Notes under the pieces: generated by a model
What the model saw: the letters and a program-made list of their open reading frames with translations, nothing else
What the model was told of the DNA's origin: nothing
Database searches by the model: none
Position numbers and translations under genes: made by a program
Origin: an uncultured Bacteroidales bacterium
GTDB taxonomy: Bacteria > Bacteroidota > Bacteroidia > Bacteroidales > Paludibacteraceae
Length of the DNA stretch: 49,275 nucleotides
Assembly: GCA_934725535.1 (NCBI GenBank)
Contig: CAKVBV010000008.1
Coordinates: 1-49,275, forward strand
Direction of reading: 5' to 3'
Shown here: positions 26,090-33,957 of the stretch, piece by piece
Layout of the letters: every line of letters starts with the position of its first letter
Position numbering within the stretch: the stretch's first letter is position 1

Positions 26090-26601
26090 ATCTTGTCTCC
26101 TGACCAGCCGTGACCGATGTCCCAATGCTCGTCTATGACAAAGGAAAAGTCCTCGGGGAGGTTAAACTCGTCTGTCAGCAGTTCGCGCAATGCATCGGCA
26201 TTGATTACCCGATGCCCATGGATGTCTCCGTTAATCCAATGACCTACAGTGACATACAATGTGCCATCGGGGCGCACGAAGATACATCCGCGAGGTATCT
26301 GCGTGTAGTTGGTCTCGGTATAGAAGACAGAGTCGGTATCGCCATTTGCCACGGCGCGGTAGTGCTGCTTCATCCAGTAGTCCTTGTGGAGTTTGTGGAT
26401 AGTGCCGATACCCTCGTCCATATATCTGTCCGCGTCGTCCTTCTGCACACCGAACAGGGTGTTGTGGGCATAGTCGTACCAGAAAATGCCCACCTGCGGG
26501 CGACCGGTGTCTGCAAAGCCGCGCATGAGGTCTATCATATCGCGGTGCTCTTGGCTGTTGGAATGACTAAACATGGTGGATACTTGTTTTTGCGTCTGCA
26601 T
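26086..26601 (-). CDS. conserved-looking protein of unknown function heading the DUF3791/DUF3990 cassette
   Basis: 171 residues (162 if the second ATG at 26574 is used). No signal peptide or membrane segment. Aromatic and acidic: VGIFWYDYAHNTLFGVQK, IHKLHKDYW, RGCIFVRPDGTLYVTVGHWI, and a C-terminal FSFVIDEHWDIGHGWSGDKI. I do not recognise the family. The ATGA link to the DUF3791 gene suggests a functional partner in that cassette, possibly an immunity or target-like protein. It begins 28 bases after the YoeB-type toxin gene with no clear promoter between, so it may be co-transcribed from 27143-27174. Confidence 0.75.
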   Translation of the reverse strand: MQTQKQVSTMFSHSNSQEHRDMIDLMRGFADTGRPQVGIFWYDYAHNTLFGVQKDDADRYMDEGIGTIHKLHKDYWMKQHYRAVANGDTDSVFYTETNYTQIPRGCIFVRPDGTLYVTVGHWINGDIHGHRVINADALRELLTDEFNLPEDFSFVIDEHWDIGHGWSGDKI

Positions 26602-26629
26602 GCAAATTAGGCAATCTCATAGACAATAG

Positions 26630-26896
26630 TTAATAATGACCACGTAAGGAGTGTACGGTAATAACCATTGAAGATTCATCAATATCGTACACCAATCGGT
26701 TTTTACTGTCAATCCGACGTGAGTACTTGCCGCTCAAGTCAAAGCGTAATGCTTCAGGTTTGCCTAATCCTGTCAGAGGATGCTGCTGCATATCGATCAA
26801 CAGGCGTTGTATCTTTGCCATAGCAACTTTTTGTCCGCTCTTTTTCCAATACAAGACATCCTCATCAGCGGTTTCTGTGAAACGGATTTTGTACAT
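26630..26896 (-). CDS. yoeB: YoeB/Txe-family mRNA interferase toxin
   Basis: 88 residues from ATG 26896 (a GTG at 26905 is possible). YKIRFTETADEDVLYWKKSG, HPLTGLGKPEAL, SGKYSRRIDSKNRLVY and the C-terminal RGHY are the family's landmarks, including the Glu of KPE, the Arg pair of SRRI and the terminal His-Tyr. These toxins cut mRNA at the ribosomal A site. The start overlaps the antitoxin stop (TGATG), the usual arrangement. It lies inside the glycan block but has its own promoter. Confidence 0.92.
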   Translation of the reverse strand: MYKIRFTETADEDVLYWKKSGQKVAMAKIQRLLIDMQQHPLTGLGKPEALRFDLSGKYSRRIDSKNRLVYDIDESSMVITVHSLRGHY

Positions 26897-27108
26897 CAAT
26901 CCCACATTTTAGAAACATCCACAAAATGCTTTTTACTCTTTTCGCTGCGTTTGATTTTTGCGACAAACTCAGGGTTATACGGGCTCTTTTCTATGGTTAT
27001 GAAGTCCATGAGTTTAAGAGCCTCCACCAACTTGGTGGCTCTTTTGTCTTTCGGATTGATAGAGACCATAAAGGTCTGCATCGGTGTATTTGTTGCTGCT
27101 GTTGCCAT
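26896..27108 (-). CDS. antitoxin of the YoeB-type pair
   Basis: 70 residues. QTFMVSINPKDKRATKLVEALKLMDFI, then PYNPEFVAKIKRSEKSKKHFVDVSKMW. The tail KIKRSE...VDVSKMW resembles Bacteroidota antitoxins of DUF2683 type more than classic YefM/Phd, so the family name is uncertain. It would bind the toxin through its C-terminus. The promoter lies 35 bases upstream. Confidence 0.82.
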   Translation of the reverse strand: MATAATNTPMQTFMVSINPKDKRATKLVEALKLMDFITIEKSPYNPEFVAKIKRSEKSKKHFVDVSKMWD

Positions 27109-27142
27109 AGGGTAAAGTATTCGTTGTTTGTCTATTAGGCTA

Positions 27143-27174
27143 CAAAGGTAGTGCCAAAAAGCGGGATTTGCAAG
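27143..27174 (-). promoter_or_regulatory. promoter of the YoeB-type toxin-antitoxin pair
   Basis: CTTG (27171-27174), 20 bases, TACCTTTG (27143-27150) on the minus strand, directly downstream of the acyltransferase gene. Confidence 0.75.
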
Positions 27175-27190
27175 GAGAAACGGGATTTTT

Positions 27191-28147
27191 CTATGATTTT
27201 ATGCCCATGCAAAGCGTGTGGATTGCGGTGGCTATTGACCATAGTACGCTATGTTTTTCCACACCATAGTAGGTGGACGGGGTACTGCCAAACTGGCGGT
27301 AACTATTGGCAATACCCGGGTTCATACTACCTTCAAAATCAAATATCAGACCTTTGTCTTTTGCTATTTGTATAGATTGCAGTGTCAGCCATGCCATTGC
27401 GCCGGAGTGTGCGTAATTGGCATTGTATGTAGGCAGCAAGTAGTAGCAGACGTCAGCATCCCATACCAAGAAGATTGCCGCCAAGATACACCCTTCGGGG
27501 CTGCGCGCTGCGATAATACGCCCCTGTTTGCGGGACAAGGTCTGCTCTGCAAGTGCGGTAAAAAAGCCTTCCGAATAGTCAATGGTTTTGCCCCGTTGCA
27601 ACAAGAACTGCCGATGTGCGGCGTAAAACCCGGATATGGACAAGTCGCACATTGTTATACCACCCTGTATGGCTTTTTTGATTTGCCGTTTTTTGTTGGT
27701 GGAGAAATGCTGCTCTATGACCTCCATGCTCTGTGTGGTGTCAATACGGTAGGACACCCGCTCTTTGATGGTAAAACCATTGGCAAGAAAAGCATCTCGC
27801 AACATCGGGTCAAAATACCCCTGTATGGAGAATATGAGGAGATGCTGCCGGTGGCAGTAGTCTGTTATCTGTTTGAGCAACAAGCGATAAACATCTTGCC
27901 TGTCAGCCTTGTCTGCCATCCATACCCACGACAGTTGTGTGTGTGCGGGCATCAGTACACAGCGCATCCCCGCACGGCGGAGAATATGAAAGGGGAGCAT
28001 ACAGACGGGTTGCCCCGTATCGGGATGGCGCACAATAAACACATCCCACTCTTTCCCGAGTGCCGTGGTTTCCATCCACCAATACTGACCAAATACGGGA
28101 ATGGGCGTGTGGAGGCATAACTCTCTGTATATCTCTTTGTTGCTCAT
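27191..28147 (-). CDS. FemAB/GNAT-like acyltransferase, copy 2
   Basis: 318 residues. MSNKEIYRELCLH..IPVFGQYWWMETTALGKEWDVFIVRHPDTG at the N-terminus, VSYRIDTTQSMEVIEQHFSTNKKRQIKKA in the middle and GCILAAIFLVWDADVCYYLLP...SGAMAWLTLQSIQIAKDKGLIFDFEGS in the C-terminal acetyltransferase-like half. The order and motifs parallel the gene at 29067, so the two are paralogues. Proteins of this type may acylate or aminoacylate surface glycans. The start at 28147 overlaps the deacetylase stop (ATGA). Substrate unknown. Confidence 0.85.
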   Translation of the reverse strand: MSNKEIYRELCLHTPIPVFGQYWWMETTALGKEWDVFIVRHPDTGQPVCMLPFHILRRAGMRCVLMPAHTQLSWVWMADKADRQDVYRLLLKQITDYCHRQHLLIFSIQGYFDPMLRDAFLANGFTIKERVSYRIDTTQSMEVIEQHFSTNKKRQIKKAIQGGITMCDLSISGFYAAHRQFLLQRGKTIDYSEGFFTALAEQTLSRKQGRIIAARSPEGCILAAIFLVWDADVCYYLLPTYNANYAHSGAMAWLTLQSIQIAKDKGLIFDFEGSMNPGIANSYRQFGSTPSTYYGVEKHSVLWSIATAIHTLCMGIKS

Positions 28148-29070
28148 CGGATATGCTGCTTGATAAGAGTGCGCAAGTACTCTCCCCTGACGACTTGTTC
28201 GCCGCTGAATGTGGTGCCTTCCATCCAAACTCTGTTGTACAAAGGCGGCGTAGCGGGCTCGAAATTCTTGGTTCCGAATACGCAATCCATACCCTGTTGC
28301 AGGGTGTGCAATGCGTTTTCACTCAGCGACTCCTGCCCGAAAGGATAGGCAAACAGGTTGTGAGAGGGGTGAAACATCTGCCGGAGCGTACTCATACATT
28401 CCGTTGTTTGCCGTATTTGCTCGGCTTCCGATAATTCCGCATAGTGCGGATGGTCTATGCTGTGTCCGCCTATCTCAAAGCCCATGTCCAGCAACTCTTG
28501 TATCTGGTGTCGGGTCATATAAGGCTGCTCATTCTGCAAGAACGCCTCAAAATCCACGCCCAACTCTTGTGCAACAAGGTCAATCCTGTCTTGTTGGAAA
28601 TAGTTGATACCCAGCATATCCTGCACCCATTGGCTGCTCTTGTGGCGACGAAGTCCCTCTTCTATCAAGAGACTCACCTTATAGCGATAAAAAAGGTGCT
28701 TGTTGTCCACGCAGCCGCTATTCAGGAAGAATACTGCGGGTATGTTACGCTCCCGAAGAATAGGGGCTATCGTGGTGTAAATCTCGCGTAATCCGTCATC
28801 GAAAGTCAGGCAGAACGAAGGTTCGCGGTTGGCGTTTGCCGTGGCAATCTCGCGCCATGATATGGGGCGGTAGTGCGCCTGCAAGAAATCCAAGTCTCTG
28901 CAAAATGTGTCGATATTCCGATACAGGTACAGGTGCCTGATATGTGCCAACGGAGAATCGCTAACCACGTGATAGTAAGGCAACAATACATAGTTGCCCG
29001 TCTGCTGCATAAGCCGCGGCATATCCACTATGCGGGTGATGAAAGAGGCTGCGTAGAGGGGTCTTCTCAT
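28144..29070 (-). CDS. polysaccharide deacetylase (NodB domain)
   Basis: 308 residues. CE4/NodB landmarks: SFCLTFDDGLREIY (catalytic and metal-binding Asp, near 90), GGHSIDHPHYAEL (metal-binding His pair, near 200) and NLFAYPFGQ. No clear signal peptide, so the enzyme may act on cytoplasmic or lipid-linked glycan. Its start overlaps the upstream acyltransferase stop by ATGA (29067-29070) and its stop overlaps the downstream acyltransferase start in the same way. Probable reaction: N- or O-deacetylation of a sugar, perhaps before acylation by the flanking enzymes (inference). Confidence 0.92.
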   Translation of the reverse strand: MRRPLYAASFITRIVDMPRLMQQTGNYVLLPYYHVVSDSPLAHIRHLYLYRNIDTFCRDLDFLQAHYRPISWREIATANANREPSFCLTFDDGLREIYTTIAPILRERNIPAVFFLNSGCVDNKHLFYRYKVSLLIEEGLRRHKSSQWVQDMLGINYFQQDRIDLVAQELGVDFEAFLQNEQPYMTRHQIQELLDMGFEIGGHSIDHPHYAELSEAEQIRQTTECMSTLRQMFHPSHNLFAYPFGQESLSENALHTLQQGMDCVFGTKNFEPATPPLYNRVWMEGTTFSGEQVVRGEYLRTLIKQHIR

Positions 29071-30008
29071 AGGGCTTTCCGGAATAGGTGCATAAGCCAA
29101 CGATAGGGGTAAAACAGCCATTTCTCCGTTTTGGAGACCTCGGCGTATCGGGTTGCTTTGGCTCCGAAGTTCTTGCAATCCGTCTCCTGAGATACAAAGT
29201 CGAACACCACACCTTTCCCGCGGGCGAGTTTGAGGGCTTCGAGGACGAGCAGTGCGCCTGCGCCGGAGTCCTTATGGGCAGGCGAGTAGCAGGGTATCAG
29301 GTAGTACATCGTGTGCGCGTCCCACACCACAAAGGCAGCGGCGCACAGGGCTCCGTCGGCGTTGCGTATCGCGATGATTTGGCACTGCCCGAGGCGTGCG
29401 GCTTTGCGCTCCAGCACAAGCAGGAACTCACGGGTGTAACTGATTTGCTTTGCCTGCTCGCGCATGCAGTGTTCGTGGAAGCGGTAGAAGCCCTCCACAT
29501 TCAGCGTCATGTCGGCATGCAACGAGAGGGCGCGTTGCAGTTGGCGCTTCTTGTTCTTGGAGAAAGCGTTGATGACACGGTCAAGGTCGGTGAGGTCCTC
29601 TATGCGGTAGGTCACACGCTCGCGCACCTTGAAGCCGAGGGTGCCCATCACGGCGGGTGCGGGGCTGCCGAGGGGGTAGTGCTGGTAGTAGTAGGCGAGG
29701 TGCAGGTCGTCCAGTTGGCGGGCAAAACCTTGGCATATCGTGCGCACGGCGTCGGCATCACCGCGCACGTCCTCGCGCAGCCAGATGCCTCCAATCTGCG
29801 TCATCTGCGGCATGACGATGTAGCGCAGCCGCCACCGCTGACGCAGCAGGTAGGGCAGTGCGGCGCGTATGTTGCCGTCGGGGTCGATGTCCAGCAGCAC
29901 GTCCCATTGCTTGCCCGCACAGACAGCGTCCATCCACCAGTCGGTGAGGAAGACGGGCAGGTCGCGGTTCCACTTGCAGAACTCAATGTAGGTCTCTTTG
30001 TTGGTCAT
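29067..30008 (-). CDS. FemAB/GNAT-like acyltransferase, copy 1
   Basis: 313 residues. MTNKETYIEFCKWNRDLPVFLTDWW, YYQHYPLGSPAPAVMGTLGF, VTYRIEDLTDLDRVINAFSKNKKRQLQRA, and the C-terminal CAAAFVVWDAHTMYYLIPCYSPAHKDSGAGALLVLEALKLA. The paired GNAT-like domains are those of FemAB-type acyltransferases found in surface-glycan loci. First gene of the three-gene operon, with a promoter at 30035-30066. Its G+C content is visibly higher than that of copy 2. Confidence 0.86.
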   Translation of the reverse strand: MTNKETYIEFCKWNRDLPVFLTDWWMDAVCAGKQWDVLLDIDPDGNIRAALPYLLRQRWRLRYIVMPQMTQIGGIWLREDVRGDADAVRTICQGFARQLDDLHLAYYYQHYPLGSPAPAVMGTLGFKVRERVTYRIEDLTDLDRVINAFSKNKKRQLQRALSLHADMTLNVEGFYRFHEHCMREQAKQISYTREFLLVLERKAARLGQCQIIAIRNADGALCAAAFVVWDAHTMYYLIPCYSPAHKDSGAGALLVLEALKLARGKGVVFDFVSQETDCKNFGAKATRYAEVSKTEKWLFYPYRWLMHLFRKAL

Positions 30009-30034
30009 AGCAAATGCTATTTGTGTTTAGCCTG

Positions 30035-30066
30035 CAAAGATAGTGAAAATTTGCGAAAGAAACAAG
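30035..30066 (-). promoter_or_regulatory. promoter of the acyltransferase-deacetylase operon
   Basis: CTTG (30063-30066), 20 bases, TATCTTTG (30035-30042) on the minus strand. Confidence 0.75.
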
Positions 30067-30128
30067 GTGGGAAGATGAAAGGTTAAAAATTAAGCGTTAG
30101 AAATGGTGTGATGGGGAGTGTATGCACT

Positions 30129-30216
30129 CGCTATCCACCCGTTATCCTCTCGTTAATCACATACTAATCACATACTAATCACATACTAATCACATACTAA
30201 TCTCATACACTTGACT
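30129..30216 (+). repeat. 11-base tandem array, type taatcacatac (locus 2)
   Basis: Eight phased units: cgctatccacc, cgttatcctct, cgttaatcaca, tactaatcaca (three times), tactaatctca, tacacttgact. Same order as locus 1 with the first two units swapped. It lies between the divergent acyltransferase and rnhB genes. Confidence 0.9.
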
Positions 30217-30235
30217 CGACAAACACACGAAGACA

Positions 30236-30417
30236 TCCCCAACCACTCCCCAACCCATCCAAAGGAGGGGCTATTTGATGACGACGCGGGACGTGTCGTC
30301 TCCCATGTATTATATGGTCAGACTGTTTGTGCCAAACTGCCCGCGGACGAGGGTGTCCGCGTCCCCGGAATCGTCTTCGGACTTGCGGGAACCTTGCAGG
30401 GCGTCCGTGTCCGCGGA
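30236..30417 (+). repeat. C/G hairpin, REP-like palindrome and 44-base unit upstream of rnhB
   Basis: A C-run/G-run hairpin (30236-30271), palindrome acgacgcgggacgtgtcgt (30281-30299), the 44-base unit (30325-30368, 43 of 44 identical to 6237-6280) and a partial repeat of its hairpin (30399-30417). The order palindrome then 44-base unit is the same as upstream of slyD. No gene between 30067 and 30465. Confidence 0.8.
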
Positions 30418-30465
30418 ATAGTATACAATTCAGGAGCAGTGTCAGTAGTGGTGGAAGAACTTGGA

Positions 30466-30497
30466 TTTGCGAAAGAAAGATATTTTTTGTAACTTTG
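30466..30497 (+). promoter_or_regulatory. rnhB promoter
   Basis: TTTG (30466-30469), 20 bases, TAACTTTG (30490-30497). It lies so close to the gene that the first possible start (30508) would be almost leaderless. Confidence 0.75.
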
Positions 30498-30507
30498 CGG
30501 GCTGATA

Positions 30508-31137
30508 GTGCAGGTAAGTATTGTGCTGGAACCGTATTGTATAGAAGGTGTGTTGGAGGCGGGTTGCGATGAGGCAGGACGCGGACCATTGGCAGGCAGT
30601 GTGTTTGCCGCGGCAGTGGTGTGGAGCCCCAATGAGCGATATTGGGAGCATGAAGACCTGGCAATGCTCAATGACTCGAAGCAACTGACAGAGCATCAGC
30701 GTTATCACCTGCGTCCGCTGATAGAGAAATATGCCTTGGCATGGGCTGTGGCGGAGGTTACGGCAGAGGAGATAGACCGGATAAACATACTGAATGCCTC
30801 GATATTAGGTATGCAGCGTGCGTTGGCACAACTGAAAGTACAGCCGCAGCATATATTAGTGGACGGCAACAAGTGGAAGCCGTATATCCCTGAGGGGCAG
30901 GTGCTGGAGGTGCCTGCGCGCACGGTGGTGAAGGGCGATGGCAAGTACCTGTCGATAGCAGCGGCGAGCGTGCTGGCGAAGACGTATAGGGATGACTATA
31001 TGCTGCGTCTGCACGAGGAGTATCCGCAGTATCATTGGGACGAGAACAAGGGTTACCCCACACGGGCGCACTATGAGGCGATACGGCAGTTCGGGGTGAC
31101 AAAGTATCACAGGAAATCATTCAAATTAAACAAATAA
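30508..31137 (+). CDS. rnhB: ribonuclease HII
   Basis: 209 residues. It cleaves the RNA strand of RNA-DNA hybrids and starts removal of ribonucleotides from DNA. Motifs: EAGCDEAGRGPLAG (first catalytic acids), LNDSKQLTEHQR, HILVDGNKW and KGDGKYLSIAAASVLAKTYRD, ending YHRKSF. All acidic residues expected for the metal site are present. The start is a GTG at 30508 or, more likely, the GTG at 30523 (giving a start just before LEPYCIEG), because the promoter leaves only about 5 bases before 30508. First of the rnhB-sppA-lpxK-ABC run. Confidence 0.95.
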   Translation: MQVSIVLEPYCIEGVLEAGCDEAGRGPLAGSVFAAAVVWSPNERYWEHEDLAMLNDSKQLTEHQRYHLRPLIEKYALAWAVAEVTAEEIDRINILNASILGMQRALAQLKVQPQHILVDGNKWKPYIPEGQVLEVPARTVVKGDGKYLSIAAASVLAKTYRDDYMLRLHEEYPQYHWDENKGYPTRAHYEAIRQFGVTKYHRKSFKLNK

Positions 31138-31141
31138 GAAT

Positions 31142-32893
31142 ATGGGAATTTATGTAAAGCAAGAGGGACAACCTCGCAAGAAACACGGTTGTCTGTGGAC
31201 GATTATCGTTTGTGCGGTGCTGTATGTGGCGATGTGCGGAGTAGTGGGCGCGATGATGGGGAATATGTTTTCGACACCCACTGCCACTTTGGAGGCGAAT
31301 ACTATCTACAGTATTGATTTGGACTGCGTATTGGTGGAGCAGGCACCGATAGACAACCCGTGGGCGGCGCTGTTGTCGGATATGCCAGGGTACAGCAACC
31401 AGACAACGGTTGGGTTGGACGATTTGCTGAGCAATATCCGTTTGGCAAAGGACAACGACAAGGTGTTGGGTATCTATCTGCGCGGCGGCAGTCTGCAGAT
31501 GGGTGCCGCATCGGCGAAAGCGATACGCGATGCGTTGCTTGATTTCAAGGAGTCGGGTAAGTTTGTAGTGGCGTACGCCGACAGTTACGGTCAGATGAAC
31601 TACTACGTGGCATCGGCTGCGGACAAGGTATTCCTCAATGCAACCGGCAGCGTGGCGTGGGACGGACTGAGTGCGCAGAAGATGTACTATACACGCCTGT
31701 TAGAGAAGATTGGTGTGGAGATGCAGATACTGAAAGTGGGGACGTTCAAGTCAGCCGTGGAGCCGTATTTCCGCACCTCGATGTCAGATGCTGACCGTGC
31801 GCAGACAAAGCAGTATATCGACGGTATATGGAGCGAGATGACAGGGGCTGTGGCAGCCAGCAGGCACCTGACGGCGGCGCAACTGAACGCTTACGCCGAT
31901 GAGTGTATGAGTCTGCAGCCCGAAGAGAAGTACGTGGATTATGGCATGGTGGATACATTAGTGTATGTGCAGGATATGGATTCCGTCTTGCGTGCGTACG
32001 CGGGAACCAAGGAGTACAAGACCATCAGTACATCGCGTATGGCAACGGTGAAGCGTGCATCTATCAAGGCCAGTGACGAGATAGCCGTATTGTATGCCGA
32101 CGGGCAGATTTATGATGACAGCGGCAGCGGTATAGTAGGCACAGATATGGTGAAGACTATCAAGAAGATAGCCAAGGACGATAACGTGAAGGCCGTGGTG
32201 CTGCGCGTGAACAGTCCCGGTGGGAGTGCGGATGCCAGTGAGCAGATATGGCACGCCGTTAAGACACTGCAAGCCAAAGGGTTGCCTGTGGTGGTGTCGA
32301 TGGGCGACTATGCAGCGTCGGGGGGCTACTATATATCGTGTGAGGCGGATTATATCTATGCCGAGCCCACTACGTTGACAGGTTCTATCGGTATCTTCGG
32401 TACCGTGCCCAACGTGGGCAAACTGCGCGATAAGATGGGCATTGACATAGATGGCATAGGCACCAACCGCCACTCGGATATGCAGGTGAACATGGTTTAC
32501 AAGGGCATGAACCCCGAGGAACGACAACTGATGCAGAGCATGGTGGAGCGTGGTTATGACCTCTTCACCCGCCGTTGTGCCGAAGGGCGTGGTATGTCGC
32601 AAGACGCGATTAAGGCTATCGGCGAGGGACGCGTATGGTTGGGTAAAGATGCCGTCGGGATAGGGTTGGTGGACGAACTGGGCAATATCAATGATGCTAT
32701 CGGCAAGGCTGCCGAATTAGCAGCACTCGGACAGTACGCCATCACCTATTACCCCGAAGTGGAAGACCCGATGGAGTCGCTGCTCAGCATGTTTGACAAC
32801 ACCACTCCCGAGGAAAGGTTGGTGCTGAAGGTGCGTGAGTTCGTGTCAAAACCGCGTGTGATGGCATTGATGCCCCATGTAACTATCCAATAA
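31142..32893 (+). CDS. sppA: signal peptide peptidase SppA (long form)
   Basis: 583 residues, the double-domain type. One N-terminal membrane helix (about 17-38). The catalytic pair is Lys in GTFKSAVEPY (near 203) and Ser in DYAASGGYYISC (near 393), as in E. coli SppA. It degrades signal peptides in the inner membrane. It starts 4 bases after the rnhB stop. The last codons (VTIQ-stop) fall inside an 11-base tandem array that crosses into lpxK. Confidence 0.95.
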   Translation: MGIYVKQEGQPRKKHGCLWTIIVCAVLYVAMCGVVGAMMGNMFSTPTATLEANTIYSIDLDCVLVEQAPIDNPWAALLSDMPGYSNQTTVGLDDLLSNIRLAKDNDKVLGIYLRGGSLQMGAASAKAIRDALLDFKESGKFVVAYADSYGQMNYYVASAADKVFLNATGSVAWDGLSAQKMYYTRLLEKIGVEMQILKVGTFKSAVEPYFRTSMSDADRAQTKQYIDGIWSEMTGAVAASRHLTAAQLNAYADECMSLQPEEKYVDYGMVDTLVYVQDMDSVLRAYAGTKEYKTISTSRMATVKRASIKASDEIAVLYADGQIYDDSGSGIVGTDMVKTIKKIAKDDNVKAVVLRVNSPGGSADASEQIWHAVKTLQAKGLPVVVSMGDYAASGGYYISCEADYIYAEPTTLTGSIGIFGTVPNVGKLRDKMGIDIDGIGTNRHSDMQVNMVYKGMNPEERQLMQSMVERGYDLFTRRCAEGRGMSQDAIKAIGEGRVWLGKDAVGIGLVDELGNINDAIGKAAELAALGQYAITYYPEVEDPMESLLSMFDNTTPEERLVLKVREFVSKPRVMALMPHVTIQ

Positions 32894-32935
32894 CTATCCT
32901 ATAACCATCCGATAACAAAATATCAACAAGTTAGT
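32881..32935 (+). repeat. 11-base tandem array across the sppA-lpxK junction
   Basis: Five phased units aactatccaat, aactatcctat, aaccatccgat, aacaaaatatc, aacaagttagt. The first covers the end of sppA; the last two reach into the frame of lpxK. Confidence 0.75.
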
Positions 32936-32978
32936 CAGGATATTAGCAACGCCCCTCTCGTGGCTGTACGGGTTAGGC

Positions 32979-33944
32979 GTGTGGGTGCGCAACGAGTTGT
33001 ATGACAGTCATATACTGCGCTCGCGTACGGTGCCCATACCCACTATCGGGGTGGGTAATCTGGCTGTGGGCGGTACGGGGAAGACACCTATGACCGAGTA
33101 TATCGTGTCGCTGCTGTTGTCGCACGGTTACCGTGTTGCCATACTCTCGCGGGGTTATGGGCGCACCACCAAAGGCTTTCGTCTGGCAGATGCCAACGAC
33201 ACCGCCCTCACTATAGGCGATGAGCCGATGCAGATGCACACGCATTTCCCCGATGTGCCTGTGGCTGTCTGTGCCGACAGGGTGCAGGGGGTGCGCCGAT
33301 TGCAGTCGTTGTGTCCTGATTTGCAGTGCGTTGTGCTCGATGATGCCTTTCAGCATAGGCGTCTGCGTTGCGGCTATTATGTGCTGCTCACACCGTATGA
33401 CAGGTTGTATGTACACGACAGGATGTTGCCATGCGGGCGTTTGCGCGACCTGCCCAGTCAGAGTCTGCGTGCCAATACCGTGGTGGTTACCAAGTGTCCG
33501 CCCACGATGCGCCCTATTGACTGCCGCGTGGTGAGCAATATGCTCCGTCTGCCCTCGTACCAGCACCTCTGCTTTGCCTCGATTGGTTATCCGGCACTTC
33601 ATTTGCAGGGTACGCCGTTGCTCGTTACGGGTATTGCCCATCCGGAGTATATGCTCCATTATGTGCAGCAGCAATATCCTGAGACTCAGTTGCTTACCTT
33701 TCCTGACCATCATTCGTTTACTGACGGTGATATGGAGACTATCCTAGCCAAAGCCGCTGCTTTCGATTGCGTCCTCACCACAGAAAAGGACTATGCACGT
33801 ATGCAGCAGACCCCACTCGTTGAGCAGTTGGGCGACAAACTGCAGGTATTGCCCATTCATATTGACCTTGGCGGAGACAAAGCCGCTTTTGACCGTGAGA
33901 TACTGCTCTACGTAGCAGAGAATAACCGTCATATCAAACGCTGA
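32979..33944 (+). CDS. lpxK: tetraacyldisaccharide 4'-kinase (lipid A)
   Basis: 321 residues from the first canonical start (GTG 32979). LpxK phosphorylates the 4' position of the lipid A disaccharide at the inner membrane. P-loop VGNLAVGGTGKTPM, then ILSRGYGR, GDEPMQM, LDDAFQHRRL and the C-terminal FPDHHSFTDGD and TTEKDYARM are all present. The frame stays open upstream to a stop at 32913, and that part encodes LVRILATPLSWLYGLGVWVRNELYD, the conserved N-terminal membrane helix of the family, yet has no ATG, GTG or TTG. The true start may be the ATC at 32922 or another non-standard codon, or the gene is damaged there. It lies in a plausible operon with sppA and the lipid exporter. Confidence 0.9.
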   Translation: MWVRNELYDSHILRSRTVPIPTIGVGNLAVGGTGKTPMTEYIVSLLLSHGYRVAILSRGYGRTTKGFRLADANDTALTIGDEPMQMHTHFPDVPVAVCADRVQGVRRLQSLCPDLQCVVLDDAFQHRRLRCGYYVLLTPYDRLYVHDRMLPCGRLRDLPSQSLRANTVVVTKCPPTMRPIDCRVVSNMLRLPSYQHLCFASIGYPALHLQGTPLLVTGIAHPEYMLHYVQQQYPETQLLTFPDHHSFTDGDMETILAKAAAFDCVLTTEKDYARMQQTPLVEQLGDKLQVLPIHIDLGGDKAAFDREILLYVAENNRHIKR

Positions 33945-33957
33945 CTATACTACCAAC

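Noticed and set aside
28144..29178. Longer start for the deacetylase at 29178
   Set aside because: The extension overlaps the upstream acyltransferase by more than 100 bases; the ATGA start at 29070 fits the operon.
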